A stretch of 64,000 bases of DNA from Comamonas serinivorans (GTDB taxonomy: Bacteria; Pseudomonadota; Gammaproteobacteria; Burkholderiales; Burkholderiaceae_C): NCBI RefSeq assembly GCF_002158865.1, contig NZ_CP021455.1, forward strand, positions 4,386,501 to 4,450,500, given 5' to 3'. The notes beneath the pieces were generated by a model. The model made no database searches. It was not told the DNA's origin and saw nothing but the letters and a program-made list of their open reading frames with translations. A program made the translations under genes and the position numbers. Below are positions 19,001 to 26,245 of the stretch, one piece after another; the first letter of the stretch is position 1; each line of letters begins with the position of its first letter.

Positions 19001-19153
19001 GCCGGCCGCCAGCGTGGTGGCCGCCTGGACCGCGGGTCCCCACAGCAGCAGGGCCGCAGCCACCGCCGACAGGCCACCGCGCACGGCGGGCAAGGCCCCA
19101 CGGGGCCGACTCAGATCACCAGGCGCGCGCAGCGCCGACACACACACGGTCAT
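16088..19153 (-). CDS. ExeM/NucH-family extracellular endonuclease with CTERM sorting tail
   Basis: The 1021-residue protein has a signal peptide (WGPAVQA), an N-terminal LTD-like beta domain (~35-200), an OB-like segment (~260-400) and an endonuclease/exonuclease/phosphatase catalytic domain (~540-860) with NEIQNNG, VNHFKSKG, GDFNAY and SDHNPV motifs. Family members degrade extracellular DNA, for nutrition or biofilm remodelling. The C-terminus is PVPSLAAWAQ, a hydrophobic helix and RRRRRA, an IPTL/PEP-CTERM-like surface-sorting tail and the third in this window. GGTGAG lies seven bases before the ATG at 19153; an in-frame GTG at 19165 is less likely. Divergent from ybeY, with 305 bases between containing nothing I recognise. 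Confidence 0.88.
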   Translation of the reverse strand: MTVCVSALRAPGDLSRPRGALPAVRGGLSAVAAALLLWGPAVQAATTLAAGDVALVSFNATPSDDFAFVVLRDLKAGTVIHFSDNGWTAGATFRPNEGYVDWTATVAVSAGQVVRISQADTSPTASTGTAVKRSSFNLANDDSLLAYQGADASPSFVYGVQNQASWNADATSSTTSSLPADLITGQTAVAAKPGGSSMAYTGPTTGSPAALRAAIATASNWAANASPPTAFTLGEGGGGTTPDPELAITPISRIQGRCDACSMAGQTVRIEGVVTAVLPGLKGFFVQTEDGQTDGDDATSEGLFVYAGTLPAGLAVGQLVRAQGAISEYRNLTEMTLNAAEFEIDVRTPAMPRPVTLTLPVEDVGVWERHEGMLVEVKAAGGQDLVVTDNYYLGRYGTLTLATEKQLQFTEAHAPDAAAYEAYLAQVLRAQIVLDDGVSAQNPGELPGRHGQPLSAGNTLRTGDTTPRIVGVLDQLVAGTEAANQTSYRVQPTEAVVFQGEARPTPESLAAELGSPDVKVVGANVLNLFTTLGSASFTTPLGNSMSGRGAEDEVERDRQLAKIVSTLVGMDADVYGLNEIQNNGFGADSALKMLVDAMNAKAGAGTYDYVKGPFQIGSGHTVAGAGTDAISVALVYNTRRVRPHGQAAAADVARYDAFNATYGSRVPVAQTFAPVGNDEAARQFTVVVNHFKSKGSVNDPDVGDGQGANNQARRRAAAQLATWLATNPTGAANTQTVLVGDFNAYAQEDPVKDLEASGFRKVSQGTSYLFQGLHGSLDHVFVSESLADRVGRVIKWRINADEPTVLDYNTNYKSAAQIAGYYSEAAYRSSDHNPVILGLSWRTPPDPEAGEDFELDTGGGAVQGNLAGGGATCRLDASPSSVSGPGSRPAGFTLPYGMLAFSASDCDEGGTVTLTLSYPDTLPAGAQYWKWGPTADNAEPHWFALPTQVEGRTARVTITDGGLGDGDLTRNGRVVDPGGIAVPLAVPGGTVAPVPSLAAWAQLALAGLLGGAAALRRRRRA

Positions 19154-19458
19154 GGAACAACTCACCCATCAGGTCAAACCCTGATTTGTGACAGCCCGCC
19201 ATGAAAACCCTGTGTCGGTCTGGCGGCAGTTCCATGACAGACCCCAGATGGCGCCAGCGCGCTGCGGGGTATCGGGTCCCCGCCAGGACCGCCGAATCGC
19301 CTGCGTGGCGCGCACCGGTGTGCCACGCAACCGCACAGCGACCACCGCGGTGGCAACACGGGCCCGCAGGCGCGCTGGCCCGGCGTGCAGACCTGGGTGC
19401 CGCAAGCACACCCAGCCGCCACGCGACAATGGCGGCTGCACCGCAGCCCACGCCCACC

Positions 19459-19920
19459 ATGCCCTTGCCCGACCTTTCCCTGTCCCTGCAATTCGCGCGC
19501 TTCGACGAGGCCGCCGCCCACCGCGCCGTGTTGCCGCGCCACAAGGTCGCGCGCTGGATCCGCCATGCGCTGGCGCTGCCGGCCGAGATCACGGTGCGCA
19601 TCGTCGACGCCGAGGAAGGCCAGCAGCTCAACCGCGACTACCGGCACAAGGACTACGCCACCAACGTCCTCACCTTCGACTACACCCAAGAGCCCCTGGT
19701 GACGGCCGACCTGGTGCTGTGCGCTCCGGTGGTGGCGCGCGAAGCGGCTGAGCAGAACAAATCGCTCGAAGAACACTACGCACACCTCTTGGTGCACGGC
19801 ACGCTGCACGCCCAGGGTTGGGACCACGAAACCAGCGAAGCCGACGCCAACGAGATGGAGGCGTACGAAACCGAGATCATGCAGGGCCTGGGCTTCGCCG
19901 ACCCGTACGCCAAGGACTGA
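19459..19920 (+). CDS. ybeY: Endoribonuclease YbeY (16S rRNA maturation)
   Basis: The 153-residue single-domain metalloprotein has the UPF0054 zinc motif HGTLHAQGWDH, preceded by NRDYRHKDYATNVLTFDY. It functions in 16S rRNA 3'-end maturation and 70S ribosome quality control. The start at 19459 matches the usual length (~150); the frame is open back to 19201, with an alternative ATG at 19429, but the upstream part is low complexity. The usual neighbours phoH and lnt are absent. Confidence 0.9.
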   Translation: MPLPDLSLSLQFARFDEAAAHRAVLPRHKVARWIRHALALPAEITVRIVDAEEGQQLNRDYRHKDYATNVLTFDYTQEPLVTADLVLCAPVVAREAAEQNKSLEEHYAHLLVHGTLHAQGWDHETSEADANEMEAYETEIMQGLGFADPYAKD

Positions 19921-20102
19921 CCGCGTCGCCGCGGCCCCAGCCAGGGATCGCGTGGCGACAGCGGCCCATCCTACGGGCCATGGCGCGCCCTGATGGCCAC
20001 ACCCGGCGCCACCGAGCGGCCCGACGCCCGTGCGGATCCGGTGTGCAGGCCCACATCGGTGCACCGCGCAAACACCCGCCCGGCTGAACGGGCGGCTCAT
20101 GC

Positions 20103-20131
20103 AAAAAGCCCTGTGGGTTGCACAGGGCTTT
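20103..20131 (-). terminator. Rho-independent terminator downstream of htpG
   Basis: Stem AAAGCCCTGTG/CACAGGGCTTT (11 bp, five-base loop) followed by five T on the minus strand. On the plus strand it could also stop readthrough from ybeY. A nested palindrome lies between it and the htpG stop codon. Confidence 0.8.
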
Positions 20132-20135
20132 GAGT

Positions 20136-20185
20136 CAGTATGCAAGGCTTACCGATGCATTTTCATCGGCCAGCAGGCCATACTG
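20136..20185. repeat. Nested palindrome, copy 8
   Basis: Outer CAGTATG/CATACTG and inner CCGATG/CATCGG are all perfect. It begins two bases after the htpG stop codon and precedes the htpG terminator. Confidence 0.85.
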
Positions 20186-20187
20186 CC

Positions 20188-22227
20188 TTATTTGGTCAGC
20201 AGCGCGTTCACCCGCCGCACGTAGCTCGCCGGGTCTTCGGGCAGGCCGCCTTCGGCCAGCAGGGCCTGGTCGAAGATGACGTGCGCCAGGTCGCCGAAGT
20301 CGGGGCTGTCGGCGCTGGCCTGCAGGCGCTGGATCAGCGCGTGTTCGGGGTTGACCTCGAGCACGGGCTTGACCTCGGGCACGGGCTGGCCGGCCTGCTT
20401 GAGCAGACGCGCCAGCTGCAGGCTCATGCCGGCATCCTTGACCACCAGGCAGGCGGGCGAATCGACCAGGCGGGTGGTCACGCGCACGTCCTCCACCTGG
20501 CCGCTCAGGGCCTGCTTGATCTGTTCGAGCACGGGCTTGAGCTGTTCGGCCGCGGCTTCGGCGGCCTGGGCTTCGCCCTCGTCCTGCAGGGAGCCGAGGT
20601 CAACCGCGCCCTTGGCCACCGATTGCAGCGGCGTGCCGTCGAACTCGGTCAAAAAGCCCATGGCCCACTCGTCCACGCGGTCGCCCATCAGCAGCACCTC
20701 GATGCCCTTCTTGCGGAACAGCTCGAGCTGCGGGCTGTTGCGCGCGGCGGTCAGCGAGTCGGCGGTGATGTAGTAGATGGCCTCCTGGCCGTCCTTCATG
20801 CGCGCCTTGTAGTCGGCAAACGACACGGTGACGGTGTCGGTCGTGGTCGACGCGAAGCGCAGCAGCTTGGCGATGCGTTGCTGGTTGCCGAAGTCTTCGC
20901 CCAGGCCTTCCTTGAGCACCACGCCAAAGGCGCTGTAAAAGCGCGTGAAGCGGTCGGCGGCATCGGCGAACTTGGCGGCTTCGTCGGCCGCGGTCTTGTC
21001 CACCACGTCGGTCACGCCATCGGCCGAGGGCGTGGGTTCGGGGGCCGGGGTCGAGTCGCCCGAGCCGATGTCCACCTTGCCCTCGGCGCTGTCCGCCGGC
21101 GTTCTGGCCTTGTTCGCCAGGTCTTCGATCATGCCGAGCACACGGCGCGTGTTGCCGTCGCGGATGGCGCGCACGTCGCGGCTTTCCTGCAGCAGCTCGC
21201 GGCTGACGTTGAGTGGCAGGTCGGCCGAATCCACCACCCCGCGCACAAAGCGCAGGTAGTTGGGCAGCAGGGCCGAGGCGTCGTCCATGATGAACACACG
21301 CTTGACGTAGAGCTTCACGCCCGTCTTGGCGTCGCGCTGGAACAGGTCCATGGGCGCACGGCCCGGCAGGTACAGCAGCTGCGTGTACTCGGTGCTGCCC
21401 TCGACGCGGTTGTGCGTCCAGGCCAGCGGGTCGTCGTGGTCGTGGAAGGTCTGGGTGTAGAAGGCGCGGTACTGCTCGTCGCTGATGTCCTTCTTGGGCC
21501 GCGTCCACAGCGCGCTGGCCTGGTTGGCGGTTTCCCATTCGCCGGTCTTCACCATGCCACCGGGCTGACCCTCTTCGCCCTCTTGCCAGGTCTCTTTCTC
21601 GAGCAGGATGGGCACGCCGATGTGGTCGGAGTACTTGCCGATCAGCTCCTTGAGCTTCCAGTTGCTGGCGTACTCGAGGGCGTCTTCGCGCAGGTGCAGC
21701 GTCACGGTCGTGCCGCGCGCGGCGCGCGAGATGGCCTCGACGCTGAAATCGCCGGTGCCGGCGCTCTCCCAGCGCACGCCCTGCTCCGCCGGCAGGCCGG
21801 CCTGGCGCGACTCGACCGTGATGCGGTCGGCGACGATGAAGCCCGAGTAGAAGCCCACGCCGAACTGGCCGATGAGCTGCGAATCGGCCTTTTGGTCGCC
21901 GGTCAGCTTGCCCATGAATTCGCGCGTGCCGCTCTTGGCGATGGTGCCCAGGTTGGCGATGGCGTCGGCCTCGCTCATGCCGATGCCGGTGTCGGTGATG
22001 GACAGCGTGCGGGCGTCCTGGTCGTAGGCGATGCGGATGTCCAGGTTGGGCTGGTCTTCGTACAGCGTGGCGTCGGCAATCGCCGCGAAGCGCAGCTTGT
22101 CGCAGGCGTCCGAGGCGTTGGAGATCAGCTCGCGCAGGAAGATTTCGGAATTCGAATACAGCGAATGCGTGACCAGGTGCAGCAGCTGCGCGACCTCGGC
22201 CTGAAAGGAATGGGCGTGTTTGCTCAT
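20188..22227 (-). CDS. htpG: Chaperone HtpG (Hsp90)
   Basis: The 679-residue bacterial Hsp90 starts at the ATG 22227 (MSKHAHSFQAEV); the frame extends 14 codons upstream without support. The N-terminal GHKL ATPase domain shows ELISNASDACDKLR, DTGIGMSEADA and the GQFGVGFYSGF lid region; middle and C-terminal dimerisation domains are of full length. A low-complexity D/S/P/E-rich insert lies around residues 395-425 between strands of the middle domain. It is an ATP-dependent cytosolic chaperone for late folding and stress. Divergent from oxyR. Confidence 0.95.
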   Translation of the reverse strand: MSKHAHSFQAEVAQLLHLVTHSLYSNSEIFLRELISNASDACDKLRFAAIADATLYEDQPNLDIRIAYDQDARTLSITDTGIGMSEADAIANLGTIAKSGTREFMGKLTGDQKADSQLIGQFGVGFYSGFIVADRITVESRQAGLPAEQGVRWESAGTGDFSVEAISRAARGTTVTLHLREDALEYASNWKLKELIGKYSDHIGVPILLEKETWQEGEEGQPGGMVKTGEWETANQASALWTRPKKDISDEQYRAFYTQTFHDHDDPLAWTHNRVEGSTEYTQLLYLPGRAPMDLFQRDAKTGVKLYVKRVFIMDDASALLPNYLRFVRGVVDSADLPLNVSRELLQESRDVRAIRDGNTRRVLGMIEDLANKARTPADSAEGKVDIGSGDSTPAPEPTPSADGVTDVVDKTAADEAAKFADAADRFTRFYSAFGVVLKEGLGEDFGNQQRIAKLLRFASTTTDTVTVSFADYKARMKDGQEAIYYITADSLTAARNSPQLELFRKKGIEVLLMGDRVDEWAMGFLTEFDGTPLQSVAKGAVDLGSLQDEGEAQAAEAAAEQLKPVLEQIKQALSGQVEDVRVTTRLVDSPACLVVKDAGMSLQLARLLKQAGQPVPEVKPVLEVNPEHALIQRLQASADSPDFGDLAHVIFDQALLAEGGLPEDPASYVRRVNALLTK

Positions 22228-22260
22228 GGTGTGATTCAGGTCAAATGCAGTGAACCCGCG

Positions 22261-22308
22261 AGTATGCACCGGTTCACGTCGTCAATGAAACGCCAACTCA
22301 TCCATACT
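22261..22308. repeat. Nested palindrome, copy 9
   Basis: Outer AGTATG (22261-22266) and CATACT (22303-22308); inner arms weak (GGTT/AACT). Unlike most copies it lies upstream of a start codon (htpG, 34 bases). The 22228-22619 interval between htpG and oxyR shows no other recognisable element. Confidence 0.6.
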
Positions 22309-22619
22309 GCCCACCGATTGGCCACGGTGGCAGCAGGCGTGAGCCTGGGCGCGAAGGAGGCGTCTCGCAGCGGCGGCGCTGGCCGCTCGCACGCGCCCCC
22401 GCGAGTCGGCCCTGCAGGTGCGGCCACCGGCCTGCATTTCAAGTCAGCCGCGGCCCACGCGAGCGTCGGCCCGTGTCGCGGCGGCTGCCAACCGGCTGTG
22501 GCCCTGCGCGGCGCCGGCCGCCCCCGACGCATATCATTGCCGGCGGGGCGGCCCATCGAGGCCCGATGCGCCCGCCCCGATCCGCCCGGCACTGTGCAGC
22601 GGACAGCCCCCACCCCAAC

Positions 22620-23576
22620 ATGACCCTGACCGAACTCAAGTACATCGTGGCCGTGGCCCGCGAAAAGCACTTTGGCCGCGCCGCCGAGGCCTGCTTCGTC
22701 TCGCAGCCCACGCTGTCGGTGGCCGTCAAAAAGCTGGAAGAAGAGCTGGACGTGAAGCTGTTCGAGCGCAGCTCGGGCGAGATCGGCGTGACGGCGCTGG
22801 GCGCCGAGATCGTGCGCCAGGCCCAGAGCGTGCTGGAGCAGGCGGCCGAGATCAAGGAAATCGCCAAGCGCGGCAAGGATCCGCTGGCCGGCCCGCTGCG
22901 CCTGGGCGTGATCTACACCATCGGCCCCTACCTGCTGCCCGAGCTGGTGCGGCGCGTGATCGACACCACGCCGCAGATGCCGCTGATGCTGCAGGAGAAC
23001 TTCACCGTCAAGCTGCTGGAAATGCTGCGCATGGGCGAGATCGACTGCGCCATCCTGGCCGAGCCCTTCCCCGATGCCGGGCTGGCCGCGGTGCCGCTGT
23101 ACGACGAGCCTTTTCTGGCCGCCCTGCCCAAGGAGCACGCGCTGGCCCGGCGCGAGCGCATCACCGCCACCGAGCTGAAGGCCGAAACCATGCTGCTGCT
23201 GGGCGCGGGGCATTGCTTCCGCGACCATGTGCTCGAGGTCTGCCCCGAATTCGCGCGCTTTTCGAGCGATGCCGAGGGCATCCGCAAGAGCTTCGAGGGC
23301 TCGTCGCTCGAAACCATCAAGCACATGGTGGCCGCCGGCATGGGCGTGACGCTGGTGCCCAGCCTGTCGGTGCCGCAGCACCTGGTCGCCAGCGGCGCGC
23401 ACGACGACGCCGGCCTGGTGGTCTACCGCCCCGTGGTCGACGAGGAAACCGGCCTGCCGCCCTCGCGCCGCGTGGTCATCGTGTGGCGGCGCAGCTTTCC
23501 GCGCTACGAGGCCATCGTCGCCTTGCGCAGCGCCATCCTGGCCTGCACGCTGCCGGGCGCCACGCGCCTGGATTGA
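22620..23576 (+). CDS. oxyR: Hydrogen-peroxide-responsive LysR regulator OxyR
   Basis: The 318-residue LysR-family protein has an N-terminal winged helix (MTLTELKYIVAVAREKHFGR) and a substrate domain bearing both redox cysteines, C199 (LGAGHCFRDH) and C208 (EVCPE), at exactly the E. coli OxyR positions. Oxidation to a disulphide by H2O2 activates transcription of peroxide defences. A dps gene lies 444 bases downstream on the same strand, a classic OxyR target. No clear Shine-Dalgarno precedes the ATG, but the length and N-terminus match the family. Confidence 0.93.
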   Translation: MTLTELKYIVAVAREKHFGRAAEACFVSQPTLSVAVKKLEEELDVKLFERSSGEIGVTALGAEIVRQAQSVLEQAAEIKEIAKRGKDPLAGPLRLGVIYTIGPYLLPELVRRVIDTTPQMPLMLQENFTVKLLEMLRMGEIDCAILAEPFPDAGLAAVPLYDEPFLAALPKEHALARRERITATELKAETMLLLGAGHCFRDHVLEVCPEFARFSSDAEGIRKSFEGSSLETIKHMVAAGMGVTLVPSLSVPQHLVASGAHDDAGLVVYRPVVDEETGLPPSRRVVIVWRRSFPRYEAIVALRSAILACTLPGATRLD

Positions 23577-23765
23577 CCCGGCTCTCCACCCACCCCATTC
23601 GCGCGCAGCAGCCGGCCGAGCGCGACGCTGGCGCCGGCATGCGGGCAGGCACGACGGCCACGGCACACAGGCCATCGCGTGCAGTGGGTCTAGGCGCTGG
23701 CGGGATGCGGCGCAGGTCGATCGCCCCGCAGTCCCACAACGGCCCCGTCACGATGCCGCAGCGTT

Positions 23766-23798
23766 TCCGCTTCGGTCCCGCTTCGGTTCCGCTTCGGC
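23766..23798. repeat. 11-bp tandem repeat, three copies
   Basis: Units TCCGCTTCGGT, CCCGCTTCGGT and TCCGCTTCGGC, in the 444-base oxyR-dps interval. Confidence 0.75.
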
Positions 23799-23827
23799 CC
23801 CGCCACTGGGGCATGCCGCCCAGCCGC

Positions 23828-23897
23828 GCCAGATCGGCCATGCCAGACCGGTCGTGCCCAACAGACCGTGCCAGACCAGCCGTACCAGACCAGCCGC
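23828..23897. repeat. 14-bp tandem repeat, five copies
   Basis: Diverged units related to GCCAGACCAGCCGT occupy 23828, 23842, 23856, 23870 and 23884 in perfect 14-base register. Together with the 11-bp array they fill most of the non-coding DNA between oxyR and dps; no gene is visible there. Confidence 0.75.
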
Positions 23898-24020
23898 AGC
23901 GCCCGGATTTGCACGGCCATCGCCGGCGGGCCGGTCGTGGCTGGCGTTACAGTGCCCGCTGCCCCGGCACACGCTAGGGTGCCGTTTTGTCGTGCACACC
24001 AACCCCCTTGAGGAGTCTCC

Positions 24021-24548
24021 ATGGCCAAGTCCAGCAAACCCAGCGCCAAGGTCGCCAAAGCCGCCACCGGCACGCCCGCCATCAACATCGGCATCGCCGA
24101 CAAGGACCGCGCCGCCATCTCGCAAGGCCTGTCCAAGCTGCTGGCCGATACCTACACGCTGTACCTCACCACGCACAACTTCCACTGGAACGTGACCGGC
24201 CCCATGTTCAACACGCTGCACACCATGTTCATGGGGCAGTACACCGAGCTGTGGAACGCCGTCGACCCCATCGCCGAGCGCATCCGCTCGCTGGGCCACC
24301 GGGCACCGGGCTCGTACGCCGAGTACGGCAACCTGACCAGCCTGGCCGACGCGCCCACGGTCACCCCCAAGGCCATGGAGATGGTGCGCATCCTCGTCGA
24401 CGGCCACGAAGCCGTGGCGCGCACCGCGCGCGAGCTGTTCCCGCTGGCCGACAAGGCCGGCGACGAGCCCACGGCCGACCTGCTGACGCAGCGCCTGACC
24501 GTGCACGAGCAAACCGCCTGGATGCTGCGCTCGCTGCTCGAAGAGTGA
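24021..24548 (+). CDS. dps: DNA-binding ferritin-like protein Dps
   Basis: The 175-residue Dps/ferritin subunit has the interfacial ferroxidase residues H55, D82 and E86 at the same spacing as E. coli H51/D78/E82, in the segment THNFHWNVTG ... AVDPIAERI. The lysine/alanine-rich N-terminus (MAKSSKPSAKVAKA) is a typical DNA-binding tail. It stores iron using H2O2 and protects DNA. GAGGAG lies before the ATG. Position after oxyR suggests OxyR control, although I could not identify a convincing OxyR site. Confidence 0.93.
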   Translation: MAKSSKPSAKVAKAATGTPAINIGIADKDRAAISQGLSKLLADTYTLYLTTHNFHWNVTGPMFNTLHTMFMGQYTELWNAVDPIAERIRSLGHRAPGSYAEYGNLTSLADAPTVTPKAMEMVRILVDGHEAVARTARELFPLADKAGDEPTADLLTQRLTVHEQTAWMLRSLLEE

Positions 24549-24557
24549 TTGAAACCA

Positions 24558-24607
24558 GGGTATTCATCCGTTGGCGATGAAAATCAATCGCCAGCAGGTC
24601 AATACCC
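24558..24607. repeat. Nested palindrome, copy 10
   Basis: Outer GGGTATT (24558-24564) and AATACCC (24601-24607); inner TGGCGAT (24572-24578) and ATCGCCA (24587-24593). Both pairs differ from consensus yet remain perfectly complementary. Nine bases after the dps stop codon. Confidence 0.8.
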
Positions 24608-24824
24608 CGCACCCTCAGCCACACAGGCACCCATCGCGCGCCAGCGTCACGCGGCGAACATCCGGCCATCCACCGGCGGCCGCTCGCCGCCCAGCCTGGG
24701 CCGACGGGCAGCCGGTTGTGGGCGGCGTCCACCTTCCTTGCCGCCCGCTGACGGGCTGCGCTTCGTCCCACCTGGGTGCCGGTCGCACCTTGCCGGCCGC
24801 ACCTGGCCGGCCGCACCCCTTGCC

Positions 24825-25742
24825 ATGCCCACGCCGTTGACCTCTTCCGCCGCGCTTTCGACCGCGCCCGCCGCCGAGCTGGCCGCCGCAACACCCGCGG
24901 CCTCCGTGGCCGTGTCACCGCCCAGCCCGGTCGCGCCCGAAGCCGCGGCCCAGGTCGCGCAGGCCCTGCACGGGCTGGACCCCTTCATGCCGCTGCTGCT
25001 GGCCCTGGTGCTGGCGGCCGGCCTGTGGCGCTACCTGGCGCTGCGGCGGCGTCACCTCGGCCAGGCCGCACTGCGTGCCAGCCTGGGCGCCGCCACGCCG
25101 GCCGCCCCCGAATCCAACGGCCCCTGGGGCGGCCTGGCGCTGCTGGCCCTGGCCGTGTTCGCGCTGTGTGCCTGGGGCGTGCACGGCGGGCCGGGCCACG
25201 CGGCCTGGCAGGCGCTCGACACCGCCGCCGAACAGGGCGCCACCCTGCGCATGCAGCAGGTGTCCACCGCCGGCCTGGCCACGCTGCGGGCGCTCACCGA
25301 TTCCGGCGACGTGCTGTTCCTGGCGCTGCTGAGCCTGGCGGTGACCGGGCTGCTGGCCTGGCGCCGGCGCTGGCTGGACCTGCAGGTGTGGGTGTTCTTC
25401 ATCGTCGCCCAGGGCCTGCTGATCCGCGTGTTCAAGCTGACCTTTGAACGCGTGCGGCCCGAAAACCTGCACGGCCTGGTGCTCTCAGGCGACAGCTTCC
25501 CCAGCGGCCATGCCGCTGGCAGCCTGCTGGCCTACACCCTGCTGGCGGCCTTGATGACGGCCGCGCTGCCGCGCGCGCAACGCGTGGCCTGGCTGGTGCT
25601 GGCCTGGGGCTGGGCGCTGGCCATCGGCGTCTCGCGCGTGGTGCTGGCCGCCCACTGGGCCAGCGACGTGCTCGCCGGCTGGGCGCTGGGCACCGCCAGC
25701 CTGTGCCTGGCCCTGTACGCCCTGCGCCGGCTGCGGGCCTGA
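24825..25742 (+). CDS. PAP2-superfamily membrane phosphatase
   Basis: The 305-residue protein has several hydrophobic segments (around 53-70, 103-120, 161-178, 186-203, 232-250, 255-270, 280-297) and the three PAP2 phosphatase motifs in order: KLTFERVRP at 204-212, PSGHA at 226-230 and SRVVLAAHWASD with R271, H277 and D281. It probably dephosphorylates a lipid phosphate such as undecaprenyl diphosphate or phosphatidic acid at the periplasmic face. The first ~45 residues are alanine/proline rich and may indicate a later true start. The frame is open upstream to 24549 without a ribosome-binding site. Confidence 0.85.
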   Translation: MPTPLTSSAALSTAPAAELAAATPAASVAVSPPSPVAPEAAAQVAQALHGLDPFMPLLLALVLAAGLWRYLALRRRHLGQAALRASLGAATPAAPESNGPWGGLALLALAVFALCAWGVHGGPGHAAWQALDTAAEQGATLRMQQVSTAGLATLRALTDSGDVLFLALLSLAVTGLLAWRRRWLDLQVWVFFIVAQGLLIRVFKLTFERVRPENLHGLVLSGDSFPSGHAAGSLLAYTLLAALMTAALPRAQRVAWLVLAWGWALAIGVSRVVLAAHWASDVLAGWALGTASLCLALYALRRLRA

Positions 25743-25911
25743 GACCGCACGAGGCAGGCTCGGGCGCCCACGCGCTGGGAATATGACCGATGCCGGGCCG
25801 CGCCGTGACGGCCGAGGGCCCGGACTGGCCCTGAGGGGACACAAGCGGGCCGGCTGACGGGGGCGACGATCCAGACGCATCTTCGGATGGGCCATCGCTC
25901 AGCATTCATGG

Positions 25912-25957
25912 GTATCACGCCACTTCCGATGTCTCCACATCGGTGATGGCACGATAC
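25912..25957. repeat. Nested palindrome, copy 11
   Basis: Outer GTATC/GATAC and inner CCGATG (25926-25931)/CATCGG (25938-25943), all perfect. It lies 170 bases after the PAP2 gene and just before the electron-transfer flavoprotein remnant. Confidence 0.7.
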
Positions 25958-26063
25958 TTGTCAACACAGGTGTAAGCCTGCTCAACCAGCATGCCCGTCG
26001 ATGGCGGACATGGCGGTGGATTCGGGCAAACCAGCACCGAACGAGAAGCCGCGCGAGGTGCTG

Positions 26064-26147
26064 GGTGTCGACCCCGGCCTCGTCATCTGCGGCAAGCAAG
26101 CCATCGACGACGGCGCCAACCAGACCGGCCAGATGGCCGGCGCCTTC
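26064..26147 (+). pseudogene. Fragment of electron-transfer flavoprotein beta subunit gene
   Basis: In the 503-base interval 25743-26245 a short plus-strand frame (26001 onwards) contains DPGLVICGKQAIDDGANQTG followed by QMAGAF, which matches the EtfB AMP-binding signature (typically PDLVILGKQAIDDDANQTGQM). Nothing recognisable as EtfB lies on either side, so only ~28 codons of a ~250-codon gene remain. Some conserved positions are altered (cysteine and glycine substitutions), consistent with decay. No other gene is visible in the interval. Confidence 0.65.
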
Positions 26148-26230
26148 GTGCGCCAGCCAGGGCGCGTGGCACCGTTGGCCGGACCAGGCCGGGCTAGGCC
26201 ACCGGTTCACCGCCCCCGCAGCCCATCCTT

Positions 26231-26245
26231 GGCCCCTGAGGGGCC
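26231..26245 (-). terminator. Short hairpin after czcC
   Basis: GGCCCC-TGA-GGGGCC immediately follows the czcC-like stop codon on the minus strand. There is no T run, so terminator function is uncertain. Confidence 0.35.

Noticed and set aside
15768..23897. Tandem arrays considered as CRISPR
   Set aside because: Units are 7-15 bases, contiguous and without unique spacers, and no cas genes are present.
23900..24020. OxyR binding site upstream of dps
   Set aside because: No convincing set of spaced ATAG/CTAT half-sites could be read.
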